Source: Hysterangium stoloniferum
Lineage: Eukaryota > Basidiomycota > Agaricomycetes > Hysterangiales > Hysterangiaceae
Assembly: GCA_015178975.1 (NCBI GenBank)
Contig: WHVD01000030.1
Span: 1-64,000 of the forward strand
Direction: 5' to 3'
Length of the DNA stretch: 64,000 bases
Made by a program: the position numbers and the translations under genes. Under the pieces are notes generated by a model. That model saw nothing but the letters and a program-made list of their open reading frames with translations. It was not told where the DNA came from and searched no databases. Positions 55,592 through 64,000 of the stretch are shown one piece after another (position 1 is the first letter of the stretch; each line of letters begins with the position of its first letter).

Positions 55592-56576
55592 ATGACCATA
55601 GGTTCGGGGTTGAAGCCCTTCCTAGTTTGGTTAATGGTCGCTCCTATGTCGGTCCCGAGTGGACCAGCTAACGCACAGGAACGTCGTCGCATACTTGAGC
55701 AGAAGAGAAAGGCATGTGAAGAGGAGGAGCAGAAGGAGAAGGAGGAGTTGGTGGCCATTGAGGCCGAGGAGAAGAAACAGGTGGCGGAAGAGGCCACGTG
55801 CAAGCACTGGGATGCAGTGCTTGCGAAGAAAAAGCAGCAGGAGGCCAATTGGGCACGAGAGGAGGCGGCAAAAAAGAAGTGGGAGGGGAAGGTAAGTCGG
55901 CTCCAGTGTTTTTGTGGACCTTACTGACTTATATATATTTTAGCGCAAGGCTGCGACGCCTTTGGAGTCCGATGATGAAGAGGAAGAGGAGGACGAGGAG
56001 GATGCACCGGGGCCGTCGAGCCCCAAGGTGGGTTCGGTTTACTAAAAAAAAACTCTTCTAATAATTTTCCTATAGAAACAAAAGCAGGCCCCCAAGGCGG
56101 GGCCTGAAAATGACCCTAAGTGCAACCGGTGCACGAAATGGGGTCGAACCTGCCATCCTCGAGCCAATGGTTGGGGCCGCACTTGTCAAGAGTGTGCCGA
56201 TCAGAAGCTTGGATGTGTCTTCCCGGGGGCCAATAGATCGTTCCAGGAGCAACAGGCCAATGCTCTGGAAGAGCAAAACCGCCTTATGTGGACTTATTTC
56301 TCGGAAATAACTCGGTTCTGATTTGAGACTCTGCAACAACAAGGGCTCATGACTGAGCAGTTGCGGCTTTTGGGCATTGGGTTGGAGAAGCAGACCAGCA
56401 TTATCGAGTCTCTTGGGGGTCAGCTTGAGCAGTACTTGGAAGTCTCGAGTTGCGATGGAGTTGGGCACGAGATTGGGGTGTCGGAAAAGGTCGGTGGAGC
56501 AGTATCAGTGGCTGTCAGTGTGGGGGGAGGTTCAGAAGCCGGAGAGGAAGGAGAAGTTGTAGAGGAAGAAACTTAG
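55592..56576 (+). pseudogene. Zn2Cys6-type protein gene, three exons, one nonsense codon
   Basis: ATG at 55592 in a CCACC context, with TATAAA at 55535. Exons 55592-55891, 55944-56027 and 56076-56576; introns of 52 and 48 nt, both GT-AG, keep frame. Exon 1 is a charged coiled-coil-like region, exon 2 is acidic (SDDEEEEEDEED). Exon 3 has C-X2-C-X6-C-X10-C-X2-C-X6-C (CNRCTKWGRTC, CQECADQKLGC), the spacing of fungal Zn2Cys6 DNA-binding clusters, but it is not N-terminal as usual. A TGA at 56319-56321 (CGA to TGA likely) stops it after ITRF; the frame then stays open with leucine-rich helical sequence to TAG at 56574. Either a truncated protein or a pseudogene. It lies antisense near the 3' end of element 3. 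Confidence 0.68.
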
Positions 56577-56704
56577 ATAGTAAAAATATATCGGTTTTAA
56601 AACAAACAAATCATAGTGTGAAAATCATAAATGCATAGTCGGGGAAGGGTCGGAATACCGCGTGATAGACTTATAAAGAATTTAGAGGACCAGGTTTGTT
56701 TGGA

Positions 56705-59700
56705 TAGGCTTGGTGAAACCCTAAAACGATTTCTGAGGCATTACCGAGCTCTGTAGCTAGGATCCATGAAGTTTCTTCATCTGTACCTTCATAGCCAGCC
56801 CATTTAACCAAATAAAGTAATTTGCATGAGCGTCAGTGGTTGTCGATTTTTGAGTCTAGGATCTCTGATATCTCAAATTTGAATTCTCCATCAATAATCA
56901 CGGGTGGAGGTGGTGGTTGTATGCGATCCGGTATACTGTTAGCAACACAAGGTTCTAACATAGATACATGAAATACTGGGTGCACTGCATGCATGTTGTC
57001 GGGGAGCTGAAGCATCCATGAAAGCGTGCCGGCTTGTGCTATAACTTCAAAAGGAGCTAAATATTTTTCAGAGAGCTTCTTAGAAGATCTAGTAGTTCAG
57101 AAAAACTCGGCTTTAACGAATACTCGGTCTCCGATCTTGAAATCAGGAGGCGGAAGTCGATTCTTATCTGCAGACCATTGGTATTGTTCTTGAGCCATTG
57201 TGATAGTTTTACAAAGTTCTTGATGTAGCTCATCAAGGTTTATAACAAAGTCTTGAGCACGGGTGGATGTGAGATCACATTCCGGGTGGATTGCAATGTT
57301 GGGGTTGTAGCCTTTATTTGCGAAGAAAGGCAAAATGCCAGTAGTGGCATTCGGTGCATTGTTATATGCGAATTTGGCTAGCGGTAGTAGTGATTTCCAA
57401 TTGTCTTGTTGATAGTTGCAATAGACACGGATGTATTGTTCCAAGGTTTGATTCATGCGTTCAGTTTGACCATTGCCTTCCGGGTGATAGCCCGAAGTAA
57501 AATGTAGCTTCATGTCTAGTGCTTTTCCGAGTGACCTAAAGAAGTGAGAAACAAACTTGGATCCAGAATCGGATGTGACATGCGATGGAACGCCATGCTT
57601 GGAAAATACATGGGTGACGAATAATTCGGCTAACTGTACAGATGTTATCGTGTCATATGTTGGAATGAAAATACTTTGTTTTGTGAGCCGATCCATAACA
57701 ACTAGGATTGCTGTGTGACCTTTGGATGCCGGTAGGTGCTCAATGAAATCCATAGAAATCAAGTTTCAAGGTTTTTCCGGTATCAGTAATTGTTTGAGTA
57801 GGCCATATGGTTTGTGTCGCTGTGATTTAGAGTGTAAACATGTAGTACAAGATTTACAATAGTGCTTAACAAAATCTCAGATGCCGGGCCATGTATATTC
57901 TCTTCTAATGAGTGAGAGGGTCTTATTGAGGCCGAAATGTCCTGAGATTGGGTGGTCATGCTTATGTTGTAGGATTCACAGCTGAAGGGTGTCGGAATCC
58001 GGTACATAAATGTGATTGTCAAATCTAATGAAACCTTGTGAGTCTAATGACCATCAGGGTAGATCGGGGTCGGATGGGTTATCGAGGTGTGCTTTGGTGA
58101 CTGGGTCTAATGGAATTGCCGATAGTATGTCTTGATGTAACTTTTCGGTATCCATAAGGATAACACTTCGCAAGACTGGATGAATGAGGTAAGTGGCTCG
58201 GATAGACGCGGACAGTTGTTCCGATGAAAACATAGGCTTGAAATTATGCGGATTAACTGTGGTGTAGTCGCTACTCCCCTCTTTAGGATAGATGTCCCAT
58301 TGTCTAGTCATAGCGTTGGGTTTTCCACCAAGGTGGCCAGGACGGAAGCGAATTACCATGCTGAAAGCAGAGAGGTATTCGGAACATCGAGCTTGTCAAT
58401 GGGTGAGAAGTTTTGTGGTTGAAAAGTAAACTAAATTTTTGTGGTCGGTAATAACATCTATTGGGTGGGCCGATCCTTCCAAATAATGTCGCCATGTTTT
58501 GAAAGCTTCAAATATTGCAAGTAGTTCCTTATCGTGAACATCATAGTTGAGTTCAGGTGCCAAAAATGTGCGAGACAGAAAAGCTACTGGGTGTACTTCA
58601 CCATTGGTGTCCAGAATGGATAATATCACAGCAAGCGCATAGTCTGAGGCATCAGTTTCCACAATGAGTTGAACGTCGGGCTTCCAGTGCGACAAAATAG
58701 GGGCAGATGTAAACGCATTTTTCAATTCCTGGAATGCCGATCGGCATTCTTCCATGGGGCATCTTTGCGAGTAAGACGAGTGAGCAGAACAGTAATTTTT
58801 GAGTAGTTGTGAATGAAACGACGATAAAAATTGGCGAAGCCTAAAAAGGACTGAATATCCTTAACCTTTCGGGGTTCTGGCCAATCTTGAATGACTTGAA
58901 TTTTAGAGTCGTCCATGCGGAGACCGTCAGGTCCCATCATAAAATCTAAATATTCAACTGTCGACATCAAAGGAACATTTTTTACCATTTGCAAAAAGAC
59001 CATGTTTTCGGAGTCTTCAGAGGACTTCATGAACGTGTTTGTCATGAAGTGTAGGATCTTTGGAGAATATGAGGATGTTGTCTAAGTACACAATGACAAA
59101 GACGTCGAGGAGGTTGGAAAAGACATCGTTGATAAAACGTTGAAAGACCGACGGAGCATTGGTGAGGCCGAAAGGCATCACTAACCATTCAAAGGAGCCA
59201 TAGCGAGTGCGAAAAGCCGTTTTCCATTCATTGCCTTCGGCGATCCAAACCAAATGATAGGCGTGCTTGAGATCTATCTTTGTATAAATTCGGGCCTTCC
59301 GAGGGGCATCGAGTAAATCAGAGATTAGTGGTAATGGGTACTTATCTTTTTGAGTGATCGCATTTAGTCCTCGAAAGTCAACACAAAGCCGAAGGGAACC
59401 GTCTTTTTTCCGAACGAATAGGACAAGGGCTCCATAAGGAGACTTTGAGGGTTGGATAAAACCTATAGCCAAATGTTCATCCAAGAAATCTTGGATAGCC
59501 GATAATTTGGACTGCGAGAGAGGATAAACTGGGCCTAGGGGCAGATGTGAACCGTCTTCAATATCAATTTTCAAATCGTAAGGCCTGTGAGGGGCGAGTC
59601 AATCGGCTTTTTGTTTACTGAAGACATCTGCAAATTCATGGTATTTTTCCAGAACACCTTCCAAATCTGCAATCGGTTCGGCCACTGGGGATGCAAAGCA

Positions 59701-60471
59701 ACCGGTGACTTCATCAACTTTAAGATTGACTGTAAATGCTCGGGAGCCGTTCAGCTTGATGGCTCTCATAAAAGCTGCAGCGTTTATTAGAGAGACAGGC
59801 GGCGGAGAGCTCGGATTTGCCACGGGGGCCAGAGGTGCTGTAGAGGCCATATTTGCCAAAACAGGCAGAAACGGACCAGTCATATTGGGTGCCGACGGGG
59901 TTCGGAAATGGATACTGCCCAATACCCAATCAATCAACAGATTGTAGTGGGTGAACCAGTTATGTCCTAGAACCACGGAGCAACTCGGGTCCAACTGTGT
60001 TACAAAAAACGTAACTGTCTGAAAGGTTCCACACAAGAACTGAAGTCGGAGTTCGCAGGCTTGCGAGATTATGGAGTTTGAGGTACCATCAAAAAGTCGG
60101 AGCGGAATTGGGTCTATTGCATAGGTTTTTAACTGATTTTTTCGGGAAAAACTTGTATCTATAAAACAATGGGTTGAACCTGAATCTATGAGGGCTCGAA
60201 AAGTGAGATTCCCGAGAGGTTCCGAAGTAAGATTTATGAACAAGGAATTAGGATCATACAAGGCGGATGCATTAAGGTGACAATTTTCCGGTGTGCAAGG
60301 AGATTCAATGCAACTCTCCAACTGCACAGAATCCAGAGAGTTGCTTAATCTTTTTTCGACTCGGCAGCAGGCTTGGCCAGTTGTGAGGTCATGGCTGTAT
60401 TGGCCGATCAGGCTTTTGTGGCCTTTGGGCATGCAGCGACTCGGTGTCCGGGATCTGTGCACAACAAACAA
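56705..60471 (-). pseudogene. Pol of element 3
   Basis: Protease (LIDSGSTHCFIDTSF) near 60180. RT 59574-59017 has [20 protein letters not shown] and [15 protein letters not shown], with YLDN in place of YLDD. RNase H 58755-58396 (ETDASDYALAVIL). Integrase 57762-57097 is open (MDFIEHLP, TSDSGSKF, GQTERMNQ) and ends in a TGA near 57097. The chromodomain region is at 56900-56705. Several stops correspond to CGA or TGG codons in relatives. Pol is in the -1 frame relative to gag. Confidence 0.9.
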
Positions 60472-61643
60472 AGGTTGTTGTCCATTCGGCGTTGCTTTTC
60501 CTGTGGTAGGAGCTTGCCATCAGAGCCGAGTTTGCCAGTTAAGTCAGGTTTGTCTTTGTCTTGAGACTTATTCGACTGTTTACCCTTGCCTTTTTTGTCA
60601 TTAGCCCCTTTGTTTTTGGACTTCTTATCGGAGGTCAAGTTGCTGCTGTTGTTGGTGTTTTGATTACCAGACTTGTTGGTGTTCTTATTGTCCGACGATT
60701 TCTTGTCTGAGGGGTTTTCGCGACTAATTTCTGAGTGTCGTTCCCAGTATCGGGCATCTGCGTTTTGGGCTTTCAAATGCATGAGAGGGAGGGTCTTTGG
60801 CTTGCCGGTCTCTCCTTTGGAAACTTCGTCTTTGAGGCGAGACGGAAGGCCGGAGTAAAACTGGTAACGGAGGGCCGAATCACCCCAGTCACAACGCGCA
60901 GCGAGGTTGTTGAACTGGACAATGTAATCGGTGATGCACTGGGTGTCTTTCATTTTGAGATTAGAAAGCGCGGTTTCAGAATTGCCGGTTTGGTCGTAGG
61001 GACCGAAGTTGGTTTCGAGTTCCTCAACAAAGGCATCCCAATCGTGAAGCCAATCAGGGTCTTCGGAGGTGAGGCCAGAGAATGCGGGTTCAAACCAGGC
61101 TGCTGTGGAATCCTTAAGGTATGAGAGTGTGAAGTTTACCCTTCGGTCATCCGTTGCGAATGCAGCCAGGCGATCCCGAAAGTTGAATCGACATTGCATA
61201 AGAAATGTTGGCAATTTCTTTGGGTTTGAGCCAGTGAATGGTTCAGGTTTGTTGACTCAGGTTTGCCCAGGCTCCTTTTCCTTGATATTGCTTTTAAGGA
61301 ATTTGTTAAGGGATCCTAGAGTACCTGAGAACAATTCCCATGTCTCTTCAGGGGCGAGAGCCAGTTTCTTTTTTGCGGACTTCTTGGAACCACTATCCTG
61401 AGGTTGGTCGCCATCCTCGGGTTCGTGTTCTGGAACTGGTTGATTGTTAATCTCTTCAGTTGCTTCGGGTTCGGTTGCTTCAGTTATTTCTTCAGCATTG
61501 CCGGTAATCTCCACGAAGTGAGATTCTTCCGAAGTTTCTGGTAACGGGGTTCTCTGAGTAGCTCGGGCTGTATACAGGAAAGGAGACTTGAGAGTGGAAG
61601 ATTCTGCTTCGCCGCTTGGCTTGGCATTTTTTCTCGGAGGCAT
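60345..61643 (-). pseudogene. Gag of element 3, two nonsense codons
   Basis: One frame from ATG at 61643 (MPPRKNAKPSGEAESS) with TGA near 61255 (after GQT) and near 60408 (after CPKATKA), ending in GAG-TCG-AAA-AAA-GAT-TAA at 60345. Capsid core: FLMQCRFNFRDRLAAF, LETNFGPYDQTGN, CDWGDSALRYQFYSGLPSRL. Knuckle CLLCTDPGHRVAAC. The TGAs are probably CGA changed by deamination. Confidence 0.88.
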
Positions 61644-61668
61644 GATTAAACGGAAAATGTGAGTGTGA

Positions 61669-61679
61669 AATCAGAATAT
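61669..61679 (-). promoter_or_regulatory. Self-priming primer-binding site, element 3
   Basis: The sense-strand ATATTCTGATT, two bases inside the LTR, is exactly complementary to the LTR site at 55306-55316. In the adjacent LTR (61973-61983) one base has changed (ATACTCTGATT). Confidence 0.72.
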
Positions 61680-61681
61680 AC

Positions 61682-62404
61682 TGTTAAGAACTGAAAACTG
61701 ACTAATGTCGGTGGCCGACAGGGACCGATTGGAAGGACTTGGCTTCAGCTTATGTGCTGCGCCCTCACAAATATCTGTGGGTGTCCTTAGATTTCGGACA
61801 GGTGAAGACTAATCCTAAAGAGTTCCTTTCGGAGAGATCCCAATTGGGACCGAAGGACAAGTCGAGCGTCGGGCCAAGGGGTCGGGGCCAGAAGTGGGCG
61901 AGCGCACGCGAAGGTGGATGGGGGGATTCTTAGTATGAGACTGTTACAGACATATGAGGGTATTCTGAGTCGATACTCTGATTGCCTAGTAACTACAACT
62001 ACAGCGGATTCATATACAAGTAACAGGCGTCTAGAAAATACTAACGGGGAGAAGGGCGGAAAATGGTATTAACAATAAGCTTGACTAGGAATGGGAAGTT
62101 TATGATTAGTTCGGAGGCTGATGATAACCGAGAGTGGAATTATGATAAAAGGAAATAGTTCAAGGACTACAAATATAGATAGACATAGGTGAAACATAGG
62201 ATTGAACAGATCAACATAATAAAAGGGATGTATCAAAAGTTTAACCAGACAATATGAGTTATTTTGATGTGGGCGTAAATGGAGTTTGATCATCACAAAA
62301 ACATATGTCAGCTTCAGGGCTGATGGTTTCTGAAGTGGTGACTTGAAAATGTTGATAAGTGGCAATAACCTCAGGACCGATAGGGTTGCAACACGGTCAT
62401 AACA
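61682..62404 (-). repeat. 5' LTR of element 3
   Basis: Window-strand TGTTAAGAACTG to GGTCATAACA. The inner 437 bp match 55014-55446. Motif GGCTTCAGCTTATGTGCTGC at 61740-61759. The outer ~285 bp are AT-rich and lack a counterpart here. Confidence 0.72.
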
Positions 62405-63235
62405 TGTTCCCCTTGTCACCTCAATTTGAGTTGTTGACTTTTGTTCCCCCTTGCTACTTCTTAGTTAAATAGTTGGCTTTTATATATATTTGTTGCCACC
62501 TCGGTTAGAGTTGTTGGCTATCAACCAATAATATATAAATAATCTTATACTATAGTCACCTCTTAATTGAGTACTGATTATTAGTTTTCTCTACATTGTT
62601 ATTTGTAGTCTAAGACTTCAGTCACCTCTAGTTGAGTAATTTGACTGTTTATTACATTGCAAATAATCCCTGTTCCATTGCTCATTTATTGTGAATCAGT
62701 AAAGCATATTCACATAATATCTTAAGTGATTGAGCATAAATAAATACTGAGAATATCCTTGCAAGATCCTTAAGACTACATTAAGATCCTGATAAGTTAG
62801 TATCACAGTAGACCCTGTAGGTTAGTGTAAATAAAGCATATATTAACCAAATAGTGTTTTATTCTATATCTAATCTTTTGACCTGTTTATAAATATTTCA
62901 ACTGTTTGATAAATAGTATAAAATATATATAAACTAGCTAGAATTGAAGTTAAATCTAGCTTTGGAATCAGTAAATTCTTATTCTTATTTTAATAGTTGT
63001 TGTCACAAAAAAGAACAAGCCTGCACAAGCAGCTCTCAAAACCTTCTTTGTGAAGTAGGGTGCATATATTCAAGTAAACTCTTGACTTCAGGGGTTCTAA
63101 GTCTATTTAGGCTGCCACTGATTAATATCAAATACTTAAATTATTTTACCTTGTAGTGAATTGAGTATTTGCACATTTTGATAGAGCATTGGTCTCCTTT
63201 TTCAGAAAATAGTATTAAAATAAGACTAATACATC
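62405..63235. repeat. AT-rich stretch with four spaced CACCTC repeats
   Basis: Imperfect GTCACCTC..TTGAGT..TTG phrases start at about 62417, 62497, 62557 and 62623. No gene seen in the rest. Confidence 0.45.
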
Positions 63236-64000
63236 ACACTTTCATTGAGGAACTCAAAACCAACTTTGGCCTGTATGATCAAGTTGGAGATGCCAAATTG
63301 GCACTCTCTAATCTCAAGATGAAGGAAAACCAACATATCACCAACTACATTGTACAATTCAACAACCTAGCTGCACATTGCGACTGGGGTGACCACCCTC
63401 CATTACCAGTTCTATTCCAGACTTCCGCCTTGTCTCAAAGATGAAGTACATATCTAAAGGTGAAACTGGAAAGCTGAAGACATTGGCACTCATGTGTCTC
63501 AAGGCTCAGAGTGCAGACACTCATTATTGGGAAAGATGTTCAGAAATAAGTCATGAAAACCCACCAGACAAATCCAACAAAACCCCCGATAATAAGTCCA
63601 CCAACAATAAATCTGGAACTCAAAACACTAGTAGTAATGACAACAAATCTGACCAGAAGCCCAATAACAAGGGTTCAAACAACAATTAAGGCAATAAGGG
63701 CAAAGGTCAGCAATCCGGCAAGTCACAAACCCCTGGAAAACCTGACCTTACCAGCAAACTCAGTTCCAACTGAACACTCACACCATAGGAGAAACAATGC
63801 TGCATAGACAATAATCTCTATTTGTTGTGTGCTGATCCTGGACCCACTCTGTGAATTCCACTTCAACTTCTCAGCCAGCTGACAAGCTGGCCTCTGAGTC
63901 AAAAAAAGAATAAGCAAATATCCAGACTCTGTGCAGATAGAGAGTTGCATTGAATCTACCTGCACACCGGAGACTTTCTGTCTTAACGCTTCTGCCCTTT
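63236..64000 (+). pseudogene. Gag of a decayed element 3 relative (runs off window)
   Basis: Starts inside the capsid core (FIEELKTNFGLYDQVGDAKL), continues through KMKENQHITNYIVQFNNLAA, a frame change near 63440, ETGKLKTLALMCLKAQSADT and the Asn/Lys linker. The knuckle survives only in part (LYLLCADPGP) and the ending is GAG-TCA-AAA-AAA-GAA-TAA at about 63901-63912. CpG-depleted throughout. The N-terminal half of gag and the LTR are missing on the left. Confidence 0.85.

Larger units (their letters stand above)
56640..62404 (-). mobile_element. Chromovirus element 3
   Basis: Minus-strand gypsy element, a sister family of element 1: LTR (61682-62404), primer site, gag, pol to chromodomain (57015-56705). 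CpG-rich in coding parts. The probable 3' LTR is the piece at 55014-55509, in which case the element spans 55014-62404 and contains the Zn2Cys6 gene in antisense. No matching target duplication was found (CCAGC left, TGTTC right), so the outer limits are uncertain. Confidence 0.85.

Noticed and set aside
55014..62404. Claiming a firm target duplication for element 3
   Set aside because: The flanks CCAGC and TGTTC differ, and the outer LTR parts diverge; element limits left uncertain.
1..64000. CRISPR arrays, rRNA, tRNA genes and bacterial operons
   Set aside because: No regular spacer arrays, no recognisable cloverleaf or rRNA core, and introns and retroelements show a eukaryotic fungal source.

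Overview
This window looks like a transposon-choked stretch of a basidiomycete (Agaricomycotina) nuclear genome. The evidence is short GT-AG introns of about 50 bp, chromodomain Ty3/gypsy elements with Tf1/sushi-type features, copia and Tc1/mariner elements, and fungal-type C2H2, Zn2Cys6 and Sec2-like genes. The density of nested LTR elements would suit an ectomycorrhizal agaric, but I cannot name the species. No rRNA, tRNA or CRISPR array was recognised.

Layout. 1-5559: chromovirus element 1 (minus strand, CpG-rich, relatively young, 3' end outside the window), inserted into an unrecognised decayed coding fragment (5560-5959). 6165-6880: remnant gypsy LTR. 6913-25524: chromovirus ChrC, bounded by CCAGA target duplications and swollen to 18.6 kb by nested insertions. 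These include two copies of a TTA-flanked MITE, a Tc1/mariner element, a solo gypsy LTR (12231-18567), a solo twin-repeat LTR, and an apparently intact copia element (12792-17873) with LTRs identical by eye. 26140-32711: a CpG-rich island of host-like sequence. It holds a five-exon C2H2 zinc-finger gene cut by a solo LTR, an unrecognised spliced fragment, and a Sec2-type Rab exchange factor pseudogene. 32770-39250: decayed gag, protease and LTR fragments. 39252-44660: a full-length LTR element (CATAG duplications) that lacks polymerase but has a gag-like ORF and inserted extra coding sequence. 45279-47696: a second Tc1/mariner element containing an LTR within an LTR. 48013-54960: chromovirus element 2, a CpG-decayed relative of element 1 with three solo LTRs in it. 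55014-62404: chromovirus element 3 (minus), with a spliced Zn2Cys6 gene on the opposite strand near its 3' end. 63236-64000: gag of a decayed element 3 relative.

How the parts relate. Most coding sequence belongs to retroelements. Three chromovirus lineages share an 11-nt primer-binding site lying 2 nt inside the LTR and complementary to a site within their own LTR, 32-33 nt after a TATA box. This is the expected layout of Tf1-like self-priming. The copia element instead has a primer site matching the anticodon region of initiator tRNA-Met. Old copies carry C-to-T changes at CpG that remove reverse-transcriptase active-site aspartates, so CpG content acts as a rough clock for the layers. Host genes caught in the cluster are broken by LTR insertion, nonsense changes or frameshifts.
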